Shown in pieces: positions 34,749 through 43,920 of a DNA stretch of 59,174 nucleotides. This DNA comes from Xanthomonas maliensis (GTDB taxonomy: Bacteria > Pseudomonadota > Gammaproteobacteria > Xanthomonadales > Xanthomonadaceae). The DNA lies in assembly GCF_009192945.1 (NCBI RefSeq), contig NZ_NSET01000050.1:1-59174 (forward strand). Direction: 5' to 3'. The notes beneath the pieces were generated by a model. That model ran no database searches. It was not told the origin of the DNA and was given only the letters and a program-made list of their open reading frames with translations. The translations under genes and the position numbers were made by a program. Each line of letters starts with the position of its first letter. Within the stretch, counting starts at the first letter, position 1.

Positions 34749-36884
34749 TCAGTCGCTCAGTGTACCTGCCTGCGCTCCCCCCGCCGGTGCGGTCTCCGAC
34801 CGTGCCGCCATGCGGGCAGGGCGCAGCAGATGCGTCAGGGTGCCGATGCTGTCGGTGACCCGGTCCAGGGTATCGATCAACACGGCGTTGACGGCCGGGG
34901 CATCGTCCTGGTCGGCGAGCGCGGCCGCCAGTGGTCGCTCGCTGCTACGTAGGGTCGCTGCCGGCGGAACCTGCCCGTCGACCAGGCAGCGCGCCAATTC
35001 CGCCAGCGCCTGGTCGGCCTGTGCAGCGAAGGCGTCCAGTGCATCCAGTTGCGGGATCGGATGGCCGTCGCGCAGTACCGCCTCCAGCGACAGCGTTGCA
35101 CGGAGCAGGCGATTGGCGTTGGCCAACAAGGATTCGGCCAGGGTGAGCTCGGCGCGATTACGGCGGCTGCCCGGCTCGCCGCGCAAACGTTCGATCGACG
35201 CCTGAGCGTTGGTGCGTGCCACGCGTGCGGTGGCGCGGGTGTCGTGCAGGGCCTCCAGCTGGCCGCCCAGCACCTGGTGCAGATGCGCGCGGTACGCATC
35301 CAGCAGGAGGGCCAGCGAGGCACGGATATGGCGCCGCTCGCGGGTCGGCCAGAGCGCATAGGCCACCAGCGCCAGCACGCTGCCGGCCACGGTCGCCTGC
35401 AGGCGTGCGCCGACTGCCTCGCCCGGTGCCACGCCCTCGAACGACAGCAAGATCACCAGCATGCCGGTCAGGAAGGCCACACCGATGCCGTAGTTGACCT
35501 GGGTCAACAGGCGGAACGCCAGGCAGAATGCCGCCAGCAGGATGATCCGGATGGTCGCGCCGTCCATGGCCAGATGCGCCAGCGCGGTGGCCAGCAACAG
35601 GCCGATCACGGTGCCGGCCACGCGCAGCGCGCCGAAGCTGAAGGTGCCGCCGAAGTCGGGCTTGAGCACGATGGCCGTGGTCATCGGAATCCAGAATCCG
35701 TGGGGAATCTGCAGCCAACGCTGGACCGCGATCGCCAGTGCCAGGCAGACCCCGCAGCGCAGCGCGTGGCGGAACGCCACCGAGGACAGATCCAGGTTGG
35801 CGCGCAGCGTGGCCCAGGTCGCCGCCGGCCGCAGGGCCGCGGGCAGCCGGGCCTCGGCGAGTTGCGCCTGGATCTCGCCACGGCTGCTGGCCCAATGCGC
35901 GTTGCGGACCAGGGCGCGCAGCTGCCCGGCCAGGCCATGCGCACGTGCCAACGCCACCCGCATCAGCCGACGCTGGCGGGTGTCGGCGGTGTCCTGCTGC
36001 ACCTGCGTCAGTGTCTCGATCAAGGCGTCGAAGCCGGTCATCGAGGCGTCGGCGGCAGTCGGGTCTTCGCCGGCCGTCATCGCGTGCGCCAGTTGTTCCA
36101 GCACGATCGCGCTGCGTTCGAGCACGCGTTCGATCGCCTGGCGCGCCGGCGCGAGTTCCAGCCGGGTGTCGGCATCGGCCAGCGACAGCAGCTCCAGTCG
36201 GACCCGGTCGCAGACTTCGGCAATGATGCGAAAGCTCTGCACGGCGATCGCGCGCGACCGGTGTTCGCCGTGCAGCATCACCATCGCGTCGAGCACTTCC
36301 TGAGTGGCCGGTGGCGCGGCGCTGGCGTCCGGTCGCTGGCGGGCGATGCCGGCAAGCTGGCGCATCAGCTCGGCCAGGGCGAAGCGCTCGGGCCGGTAGC
36401 GCTGCCACGGCCAGGCGGCCAACGCCAGCAAGGCCTGCAACAGACCGCCGGCGAAGATCAATGCGGCCACGCCTGCGGCCTGCTGGGCGGGCAGGGCCAT
36501 GTCGGCGCTGACGACCAGCAAGATCATGCTGGTCAACCCGACGCGTGCGGCGACCGGCCCCAGTGCGACCAGCAGGCCACCTGCCAAGCCGAGCAGCAGG
36601 CCGGCCAGCGCCAGTGCGACCGTGTGCCCGCCGACCAGGATGCCGAGCAGGGTCGCCACGCCGGCCGCCAACGCGGCCATCAGCATGCGCTGCATCCGCG
36701 CACGATAAGGGCCGGGCTGGTCGGAGAACATGGTGTTCAAGGCGCCACTGCTGACCGCCAGGCCGGCTGCCACATGATCGCTGGCCACGCCAACCGCCAG
36801 CGGGATCACCACCGCGGCGGTATTGCGCAAGGCCACGCGCAACGGCACGTCGCGCGGTTTGAGGTCGATCAGGTTACGCAGCAT
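34749..36884 (-). CDS. FUSC-family membrane protein (aromatic-acid efflux-like)
   Basis: A 711-aa inner-membrane protein with two repeats, each a cluster of five or six hydrophobic helices followed by a helical cytoplasmic domain, as in the AaeB/YccS (FUSC) family; the second block begins at about residue 360 (FRHALRCGVCLALAIAVQRWLQIPHGFWIPMT). Members export aromatic acids or are implicated in envelope stress. Position between haaO and kynU suggests it handles a kynurenine-pathway compound, which is inference. The ATG at 36884 puts a membrane helix close to the N-terminus; the frame is open further upstream but without similarity. Confidence 0.85.
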   Translation of the reverse strand: MLRNLIDLKPRDVPLRVALRNTAAVVIPLAVGVASDHVAAGLAVSSGALNTMFSDQPGPYRARMQRMLMAALAAGVATLLGILVGGHTVALALAGLLLGLAGGLLVALGPVAARVGLTSMILLVVSADMALPAQQAAGVAALIFAGGLLQALLALAAWPWQRYRPERFALAELMRQLAGIARQRPDASAAPPATQEVLDAMVMLHGEHRSRAIAVQSFRIIAEVCDRVRLELLSLADADTRLELAPARQAIERVLERSAIVLEQLAHAMTAGEDPTAADASMTGFDALIETLTQVQQDTADTRQRRLMRVALARAHGLAGQLRALVRNAHWASSRGEIQAQLAEARLPAALRPAATWATLRANLDLSSVAFRHALRCGVCLALAIAVQRWLQIPHGFWIPMTTAIVLKPDFGGTFSFGALRVAGTVIGLLLATALAHLAMDGATIRIILLAAFCLAFRLLTQVNYGIGVAFLTGMLVILLSFEGVAPGEAVGARLQATVAGSVLALVAYALWPTRERRHIRASLALLLDAYRAHLHQVLGGQLEALHDTRATARVARTNAQASIERLRGEPGSRRNRAELTLAESLLANANRLLRATLSLEAVLRDGHPIPQLDALDAFAAQADQALAELARCLVDGQVPPAATLRSSERPLAAALADQDDAPAVNAVLIDTLDRVTDSIGTLTHLLRPARMAARSETAPAGGAQAGTLSD

Positions 36885-37213
36885 GTGCGTCCACCCAGCG
36901 CGGCAGGCGGGGAGCGGGAGGTTGCGCCGCCTGCACGCGGTGTCGTGACGGGGCTGCGGCTTGCGCTGGCACGCGGATCGGAATGTCGCCAGCCTGTCGC
37001 GTGGGTGCGATTGCCCTGAGCCAATGCGGGGCGAGGCGCTTCCAAGGCATACGGCGGTGGGCAATGGCATCCATGCACGTGACCAGACGCGTCATTGCCA
37101 ACCATGGCCTGGCCGGCTCCGCGCCAACGCAGGCCGCGCCAGCGTTCTCCAGAACGCCAGCGCCTCGCCGACACACCGTCGGCAAGCGCTGGCATGCGTC
37201 ATCCATCGCCTGC
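36885..37213. other. Gap between haaO and the FUSC gene
   Basis: No gene, hairpin or repeat is evident in these 329 bases. Length would allow an internal promoter for the FUSC-kynU-kmo part of the cluster. Confidence 0.4.
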
Positions 37214-37744
37214 TCACTCCTGCGCTGCGGCGTAACGCTCCGGTGCCGGGTGGACGTGCCCGCAGCGTTCGCAGGTACGCAGTTCGCGCGAGCCGTAGAA
37301 ATGGGCGAAGACCGGTGGAAAATCGCGCTCGATGTCGCGCAGCGGGAACATCGCCTCATAAAGTTTGTGGTTGCATTGCGGGCAATACCACTGCAGGCCA
37401 TCCTGTTCGTGCGGCAGGCGCTGACGCTCGATCACCAGGCCGACCGAGCCGGCACTGCGCTGCGGCGAATGCGGTACCCGTGGCGGCAGCAGGAAGATCT
37501 CGCCCGCGCGGATCGGGATGTCGCGGGCGACACCCTCGTCCTGCACTTTCAGTACCATGTCTCCTTCCAGTTGGAAGAACCATTCCGGTCCCTCGTCATA
37601 GTGGTAGTCGGTCCGCGCGTTCGGCCCACCGACGACCATGATGATGAAGCCATCCTGCTGGATGCATTTGTTGCCGACCGGCGGCTTGAGCAGATGACGG
37701 TGCTCGGCGATCCACGCGTGCAGATTGATCGGCAAGGCAAGCAT
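37214..37744 (-). CDS. haaO: 3-hydroxyanthranilate 3,4-dioxygenase
   Basis: Iron dioxygenase that opens 3-hydroxyanthranilate to the precursor of quinolinate. The 176-aa cupin has ligands H48, E54 ([11 protein letters not shown]) and H92 ([10 protein letters not shown]), and the rubredoxin-like C-terminal iron site with C121, C124, C158 and C161 (CPQCNH...CERCGH). It is the third kynurenine-pathway enzyme in this cluster. The ATG at 37744 begins [10 protein letters not shown], matching the family start; extension to 37783 is unlikely. Confidence 0.95.
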   Translation of the reverse strand: MLALPINLHAWIAEHRHLLKPPVGNKCIQQDGFIIMVVGGPNARTDYHYDEGPEWFFQLEGDMVLKVQDEGVARDIPIRAGEIFLLPPRVPHSPQRSAGSVGLVIERQRLPHEQDGLQWYCPQCNHKLYEAMFPLRDIERDFPPVFAHFYGSRELRTCERCGHVHPAPERYAAAQE

Positions 37745-37831
37745 CGGGGCTCTCGCGGTATGGGGAGTGCCCAGCATAGCCAACGCCGGCAGGATCAGGG
37801 CGCCCCCCGGCCGCCGGTCGCAGCCGAGGGT

Positions 37832-38494
37832 TCAGCGCTCGGCGTGATCGGCCTGGATGCGCGCCAGCGCCGCGTCGTAACGTGGCTGCAGTGCGTCCGG
37901 GCGATCGACCGAGACGCCCAGGTCGTGGACCCGGCCATCGCGCAGGCTGTACACCCAGCCATGCACGCTCAGGTCCTGGCCGCGCGCCCAGGCATCGCGC
38001 ACGATGCTGGTGCGGCAGACATTGACGACTTGTTCGAGCACATTGAGTTCGCATAGGCGTGCGTGTTGCACCGGCACATCGCCCGCCTGCTGCAGGCAGC
38101 TCTCGTGCTTGTCGGCAACATCGGTGACATGGCGGATCCAGTTGTCCACCAGGCCCATGCGCATCTGGGTCAGGCTGGCGAGCACGCCACCGCAACCGTA
38201 ATGACCCACCACAAGCACGTGCTTGACCTTGAGGACGTCGACCGCAAACTGGATCACCGACAGGCAGTTCAGATCGGTGTGCACCACGACATTGGCGACG
38301 TTGCGATGCACGAACACTTCGCCCGGCGCCATGTCGATGATCTGATTGGCCGGGACGCGCGAATCCGAGCAGCCAATCCATAGATACTCTGGGGTTTGCT
38401 GCTGTGACAGACGGGAAAAAAACTCCGGATCTTCCCGGTTGATGCGGTCGGACCAGGCGCGGTTGTTGTCGAGCAGATGGCTGAGTTCATTCAT
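37832..38494 (-). CDS. can: Beta-carbonic anhydrase (Can type)
   Basis: Zinc enzyme hydrating CO2 to bicarbonate, 220 aa, the length of E. coli Can. Ligands and catalytic residues are C42, D44, R46 (GCSDSR), H98 and C101 (VGHYGCGG). N-terminal MNELSHLLDNNRAW is typical of the Can subgroup. It precedes haaO by 87 bases on the same strand; a link to the kynurenine genes is not obvious. It differs clearly from the carbonic anhydrase beside the SulP gene. Confidence 0.94.
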   Translation of the reverse strand: MNELSHLLDNNRAWSDRINREDPEFFSRLSQQQTPEYLWIGCSDSRVPANQIIDMAPGEVFVHRNVANVVVHTDLNCLSVIQFAVDVLKVKHVLVVGHYGCGGVLASLTQMRMGLVDNWIRHVTDVADKHESCLQQAGDVPVQHARLCELNVLEQVVNVCRTSIVRDAWARGQDLSVHGWVYSLRDGRVHDLGVSVDRPDALQPRYDAALARIQADHAER

Positions 38495-38863
38495 GCCGCC
38501 AGTATCGCCCAGATGCGGCGGCGATGCGCTCACTCTGCGACAAGCTCAGCCGCATGCCTGGAGCCGGCGACTGTTCAGCGGGCGTGCTGAGGTCACTTCG
38601 ATCGATGGTGTGCCGAGAAGCGTGCTGCTATTGGAATGCGCGCAGACGTCGGTCGTGCAGAGGCGCGATAAAGCTGCGTCGCTTTCCTTTCGATTCCTTC
38701 CGATGGCATCACTGGTCCGCTTCACTCGCAGGCCATTTTGGTTGGCAGGAGACTGATCGCATCCAGATCGTTGCCAGCCCCGGGCCTTGCATTCGCTCTG
38801 CCGCGTGTGCCGTTCGATCGGCGTCGCAGGCCAGATCGACAAGGGCGAACACGTCCGCGCGTC
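38495..38863. other. Gap between the 111-aa gene and can
   Basis: These 369 bases contain no supported gene on either strand and no clear terminator. The promoter of can should lie here, but I could not pick out a convincing -35/-10 pair. Confidence 0.4.
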
Positions 38864-39199
38864 TCAGGCGCGGCCGCCCAGGGTCTGCACCATGCGTGCG
38901 CGCAGGTCGGCCTCGTTGTCGGCATGCGGCGGGGAGACTTCATGCAGCGAGAAACCGCGGGCCAGTGCATCGTCCTCGTCCAGCCCGTCGAAGGCGACGA
39001 ACTCGGCATCGAACAGTGCCGCGCGTGCGCTGTCTTCACTGTCGTAGACCAGCGTCTTGCCATCGCTGTCCAGCACCTCGGCCGTGCCCGCGTGCTTGAT
39101 GCGCAGCCGTGCCCAGATCAAGGTGCGGGCGATACTCGCCAGCCACCATTGGTCGTGTTCGTCAGCGGAAGGTGATAGGTCGTCAGTGTGCGGATTCAT
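38864..39199 (-). CDS. Small acidic protein of unknown function
   Basis: I do not recognise this 111-aa protein. The ATG at 39199 gives MNPHTDDLSPSAD and a soluble, acidic chain with a conserved-looking core (HDQWWLASIARTLIWARLRIK, then AEVLDSDGKTLVYDSEDSARAALFDAEFVAF, which I give only in part). The start overlaps the stop of the 101-aa membrane gene, and it is the last of four genes transcribed with asnS. The same frame extends upstream as Arg-rich sequence, which is rejected. Confidence 0.7.
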   Translation of the reverse strand: MNPHTDDLSPSADEHDQWWLASIARTLIWARLRIKHAGTAEVLDSDGKTLVYDSEDSARAALFDAEFVAFDGLDEDDALARGFSLHEVSPPHADNEADLRARMVQTLGGRA

Positions 39200-39501
39200 G
39201 GCAATACCTTGGACATCAGGCCGAGCAGGGCGGCCATGCCCAGACCGACAAAAAGGGTCAACAGCGACACCCAGGCGGGTGTGGCCAGCCCGGACAATGC
39301 GCGGTCGCGGTAACTGCGGTAGCGGCGCGCCAGTAGCCAGCGTAGTGCCGCCGGGCTGATGAAGGCAGGCTCGCCGAACGCGTCGAGCGCATCGGGATGT
39401 CGATCGCGCAGGTGCACCAATGTGAGCGGCCAGAAGATCAGCAGCGCACTCAGCCCGGCGACGGCGACACCCACGAAACACAGCGCGAAGAACAAGGTCA
39501 T
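39196..39501 (-). CDS. Small membrane protein of unknown function (101 aa)
   Basis: Two hydrophobic segments, residues 3-25 (FFALCFVGVAVAGLSALLIF) and about 78-98 (WVSLLTLFVGLGMAALLGL), flank a basic, arginine-rich cytoplasmic loop (AALRWLLARRYRSYRDRA). Both ends overlap neighbouring genes by ATGA. No family is recognised. Confidence 0.7.
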   Translation of the reverse strand: MTLFFALCFVGVAVAGLSALLIFWPLTLVHLRDRHPDALDAFGEPAFISPAALRWLLARRYRSYRDRALSGLATPAWVSLLTLFVGLGMAALLGLMSKVLP

Positions 39502-39755
39502 GCGGCCGCCAGCATCAGTGCAAGTTTTGGGAGCGCCGCGCCAATGATCAGCGCCGCAATGGTCCACCGCAGCGGAACGATGGCATGCCGCGTCGCGTCG
39601 CGCGCGCTGTCGGTCTGCCACCACTGCTGCGGGTCCAGTTGGCGCGATGCCGATCGCGTCAGCTGCACGCTGCGTACTACTGTTACCCCGGCAGTGACGA
39701 TTGCCAGGACGAAGGCCAGCAATTGCAGCGTGGAGGCGATGGTCAATGGAGTCAT
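39498..39755 (-). CDS. Small membrane protein of unknown function (85 aa)
   Basis: Two predicted membrane helices at the ends (LLAFVLAIVTAGVTVV and WTIAALIIGAALPKLALML) with a polar loop between (RSASRQLDPQQWW). It starts two bases after the asnS stop codon and overlaps the next gene, so it is translated with asnS. No family recognised. Confidence 0.68.
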   Translation of the reverse strand: MTPLTIASTLQLLAFVLAIVTAGVTVVRSVQLTRSASRQLDPQQWWQTDSARDATRHAIVPLRWTIAALIIGAALPKLALMLAAA

Positions 39756-39757
39756 GC

Positions 39758-41152
<1,395 letters not shown>

Positions 41153-41305
41153 GACTGTTCCTCGCCGTGGCGACTCGAATAGGACCGTCGAGTTTACTGG
41201 CTGCATGCGCACCGGCGCGAGCGCCCGGCTCGGCCCCGTTGGTCGGCCAGACTTGTCGATCCCGCGATGCACCCCCACATCGCCGTTGCGCGCGTCGCGC
41301 GCCGC

Positions 41306-41311
41306 TATACT
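41306..41311 (+). promoter_or_regulatory. -10 element candidate upstream of the Fe-S carrier gene
   Basis: TATACT, a strong -10 match, sits 26 bases before the ATG; a -35 with good spacing is not obvious (TTGCGC lies only 14 bases upstream). Confidence 0.35.
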
Positions 41312-41337
41312 TTCCCCTTGCGTTTCGGAGTGCCCCC

Positions 41338-41676
41338 ATGGCCATCACCCTCACCCCCGCCGCGCTGGAGCGCGTGCAGCGTTTCGTGCAGCAGAGCCCA
41401 GGGGCGCTGGGTCTGCGGTTCGGCGTGACCAAGACCGGTTGCTCCGGCTGGGGTCACGTGACCGACCTGGCCCGCGAGCGGCGCGAGGATGATGCGGTGT
41501 TCGAGCAGGACGGGGTGCGCATCTTCGTCGATGCGACTAGCCTGCCGCTGGTGGACGGGACCTGCATCGACTTCGGCAAGCATGGTCTCAGCGAGACCTT
41601 CACCTTCCGCAACCCCAACGCCACGGCCGAGTGCGGTTGCGGGGAAAGCTTCACCACCGACGCCGATAAAGGCTGA
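41338..41676 (+). CDS. iscA: A-type iron-sulfur cluster carrier (IscA/SufA/ErpA family)
   Basis: HesB-like 112-aa scaffold/carrier that passes Fe-S clusters to target proteins. The three conserved cysteines are C35 (TGCSGWG), C99 and C101 (ECGCGESF), and C76 is an extra cysteine in GTCIDFG. Length and motifs fit IscA or SufA; no other isc or suf genes are nearby, so the exact member is uncertain. A CGGAG ribosome-binding site precedes the ATG. Confidence 0.85.
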   Translation: MAITLTPAALERVQRFVQQSPGALGLRFGVTKTGCSGWGHVTDLARERREDDAVFEQDGVRIFVDATSLPLVDGTCIDFGKHGLSETFTFRNPNATAECGCGESFTTDADKG

Positions 41677-41812
41677 GGCCGGCGCACGGTCTGGGGCGCA
41701 GCGTCCGGCGGCGGCTCCGCTGGCTTGGCTTGCAGCCAGCGCTTCGGGCTGACATACTTGCCTGCTTCCTGCCCGTCTGGGCGGGAGTCCCTTGCTCCAC
41801 CGTCGTGCCTGC

Positions 41813-41838
41813 GGGCCGTCCGGGGAGCTGTCCGGCCC
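41813..41838 (+). promoter_or_regulatory. Possible S6:S18 leader hairpin before rpsF
   Basis: GGGCC (41813-41817) and GGCCC (41834-41838) form a stem, with a 5'-side bulge containing CCG (41820-41822) and an inner GG/CC pairing. This resembles the S6:S18-binding leader RNA known upstream of rpsF in many bacteria, through which the ribosomal protein pair represses its own operon. It ends 28 bases before the rpsF ATG. Only the layout supports this. Confidence 0.35.
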
Positions 41839-41866
41839 ACGTGGCCACATCCGAAAGGTAAACAAC

Positions 41867-42298
41867 ATGAGTCGTCATTACGAAGTCGTGTTCCTGGTCC
41901 ATCCGGACCAGAGCGAGCAGGTCCCGGCCATGATCGAGCGCTACAAGGCGCTGATCGAGGGCGGCAACGGCACCGTCCACCGTCTGGAAGACTGGGGTCG
42001 TCGTCAGCTGGCCTATCCGATCCAGAATCTGGTCAAGGCGCACTACGTGCTGCTCAACATCGAAGTCGACCAGGCCGTGCTGAGCGAGCTGGTGGAAAGC
42101 TTCCGCTTCAACGACGCCGTGCTGCGCCACCTGGTGATCAAGCGCGACGGCGCCGACACCGAGCAGTCGCTGATCATGAAGAGCAAGGACGAGAAGGGCG
42201 ACAAGCCCGAGCGCAGTGAGCGTCGTCGTCGCGACGATGAGGAAGGCGACAGCAACGCCGCCAACGATAACGACGGCGACAACGCCGAAGCCGCTTAA
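41867..42298 (+). CDS. rpsF: 30S ribosomal protein S6
   Basis: Ribosomal protein S6, 143 aa, starting [18 protein letters not shown]. The normal fold ends around residue 100; the remaining tail is highly charged ([19 protein letters not shown]) and acidic, like the extended tail of some gammaproteobacterial S6 proteins that receive added glutamates. It begins the rpsF-rpsR-rplI operon, with rpsR 11 bases on. An AAAGG site precedes the ATG. Confidence 0.97.
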   Translation: MSRHYEVVFLVHPDQSEQVPAMIERYKALIEGGNGTVHRLEDWGRRQLAYPIQNLVKAHYVLLNIEVDQAVLSELVESFRFNDAVLRHLVIKRDGADTEQSLIMKSKDEKGDKPERSERRRRDDEEGDSNAANDNDGDNAEAA

Positions 42299-42309
42299 GG
42301 AGCGCTGTC

Positions 42310-42540
42310 ATGTCCAAGTTCTTCCGTCGCCGCAAGTTCTGCAAGTTCACCGCTGAAGGTGTCAAGGAGATCGACTACAAGGATCTCAACACCCTGCGTC
42401 AGTACCTCACCGAGAACGGCAAGATCGTGCCGAGCCGCGTGACCGGTACCAAGTCCAAGTACCAGCGCCAGCTGGCCACGGCGGTCAAGCGCGCGCGTTT
42501 CCTTGCGCTGATCCCGTACACGGACAACCACGACGTTTGA
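42310..42540 (+). CDS. rpsR: 30S ribosomal protein S18
   Basis: 76-aa ribosomal protein S18, beginning [17 protein letters not shown] and containing [19 protein letters not shown], the rRNA-binding segment. It pairs with S6 in the small-subunit platform. Directly follows rpsF. Confidence 0.98.
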   Translation: MSKFFRRRKFCKFTAEGVKEIDYKDLNTLRQYLTENGKIVPSRVTGTKSKYQRQLATAVKRARFLALIPYTDNHDV

Positions 42541-42773
42541 TAAGTCGTTGAGGTCGGCGACTTGCAGGCGCCGCACGGTTGCCTGCGCGTCGCTCAGCAA
42601 GCCCGCACTTGGATGCGGGTGAGCAAATCGATAGAAGTTGGTGCGTTGAGAGTGCGGTGGTCCAGGTGCCTTTGGCGATCCTGGCGGCCAACTCCCCAAT
42701 CCCGGCTTCTCCTATTCGGACAGCATGCGTTGCGTCGGCCGCCGCCGGCGCTAACGAATAACGGAGCAAGACC

Positions 42774-43223
42774 ATGGAACTGATTCTTCTGCAAAAAGTG
42801 ACCAACCTGGGTGGCCTGGGCGACAAGGTCAGCGTCAAGCCGGGCTACGGCCGCAACTTCCTGGTGCCGCAGGGCAAGGCCGTGCCGGCCACCGCTGCCA
42901 ACGTGGAAGCCTTCGAAGCCAAGCGCGCCGAGTATGAGGCCAAGGCCAACTCGATCCTGGCCGAAGCGCAGAGCCGCGCCGGCAAGTTCGAAGGCGCCAG
43001 CGTCACCATCGGTGCGCACGCCTCCACCGAAGGCAAGCTGTACGGTTCGGTCGGTCCGCGCGACATCGCCGAGGCGTTCACCGCCGCCGGCCTGCCGTTG
43101 GAAAAGAGCGAAGTGATCCTGGGCGAAGGCGCCTTCCGCAACGTCGGCGAGTACGACGTGGTGCTGCACCTGCACGCCGACGTGGAAACCACCGTCAAGG
43201 TCGTCATCGAAGCCGACGCCTGA
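42774..43223 (+). CDS. rplI: 50S ribosomal protein L9
   Basis: 149-aa ribosomal protein L9. The N-terminal domain ([17 protein letters not shown], then [16 protein letters not shown]) and the C-terminal domain are joined by the long connecting helix ([16 protein letters not shown]). The gap of 233 bases after rpsR is wide for this operon and holds no gene that I can see. A strong terminator follows. Confidence 0.98.
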   Translation: MELILLQKVTNLGGLGDKVSVKPGYGRNFLVPQGKAVPATAANVEAFEAKRAEYEAKANSILAEAQSRAGKFEGASVTIGAHASTEGKLYGSVGPRDIAEAFTAAGLPLEKSEVILGEGAFRNVGEYDVVLHLHADVETTVKVVIEADA

Positions 43224-43248
43224 TCCTGACAGGTCCGCAAGGACGAAC

Positions 43249-43277
43249 AACGGGCGCCCTAGGGCGCCCGTTTTTTT
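43249..43277 (+). terminator. Rho-independent terminator after rplI
   Basis: AACGGGCGCCCT and AGGGCGCCCGTT are perfectly complementary and directly abut, and seven T residues follow (43271-43277). It lies 26 bases after rplI and ends the ribosomal operon. Confidence 0.88.
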
Positions 43278-43920
43278 GTGCGTGCGCAAGCGGCGGGTTG
43301 CACTGCGCCCTGTGTCTGCGCGTTCACGTTGGCGCGCAGTCGGTCGCTGGCCGATGCGGCGCCAGATCATGCCAGGGCAGGGATGCTGCCGCTGGGCTGT
43401 GCCGGCGCCGGTTCGGCAGTCCTGGGGCATTCCAGTGGCGCCGGCGTGCGCTCGTGCTGCCCCCTCGCACGCCCTTCTACCGCTCCATCAGGTGAGGGCT
43501 TTGGACGGTGCGGCGCGCTGGTATGGCGCTGCCGCCCCGCGGCCTTGTCGCGCCGCCCTGCCGCGGACGCTCGTCGATGGCTCGGCAAAAACAACTGGTC
43601 GAGCGCATGACCGGCGCCGGGTCCCAGCGCCCCATTCCGCCTTGCAGGTTCGACAGCCGGCATCCCACCGATGCCCGACAAGCATGTTGGGCCGTGCTGC
43701 CACTTCGCGAGGCGGCCGCCGCTTGGTTGCGGCGGCGAGGGCTAGCAGGCCTGACGTTGCTGCTGTTCGGGCCGGCGACGGCGTGCCGGGGTGGGGCCGG
43801 CTATACTCCCGGCAATCGTTCGCTTCGCGCCCCGCGCTGTCCGGTTGCTGCAGCCAGAGGCGAAGCCCTTGCAAACCCGACCCGACGGTCGCTGTCGCCG
43901 TTGACCGAGATCCCCGCTCC
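43278..43920. other. Gene-free region between rplI and smc
   Basis: About 640 bases with no gene that I can support on either strand. The smc frame stays open through all of it, but the translation is Arg/Ala-rich without similarity to SMC and has no ribosome-binding site; SMC begins exactly at 43921. It holds a -10-like TATACT at 43802 and several GC-rich inverted repeats. Confidence 0.55.
43802..43807 (+). promoter_or_regulatory. -10 element candidate upstream of smc
   Basis: TATACT lies 113 bases before the smc ATG in an otherwise GC-rich gap. No clear -35 is seen. Confidence 0.35.

Noticed and set aside
43276..43920. Extension of smc by 215 codons to an upstream start
   Set aside because: SMC similarity starts exactly at the ATG at 43921; the extension crosses the rplI terminator and has no recognisable domain.
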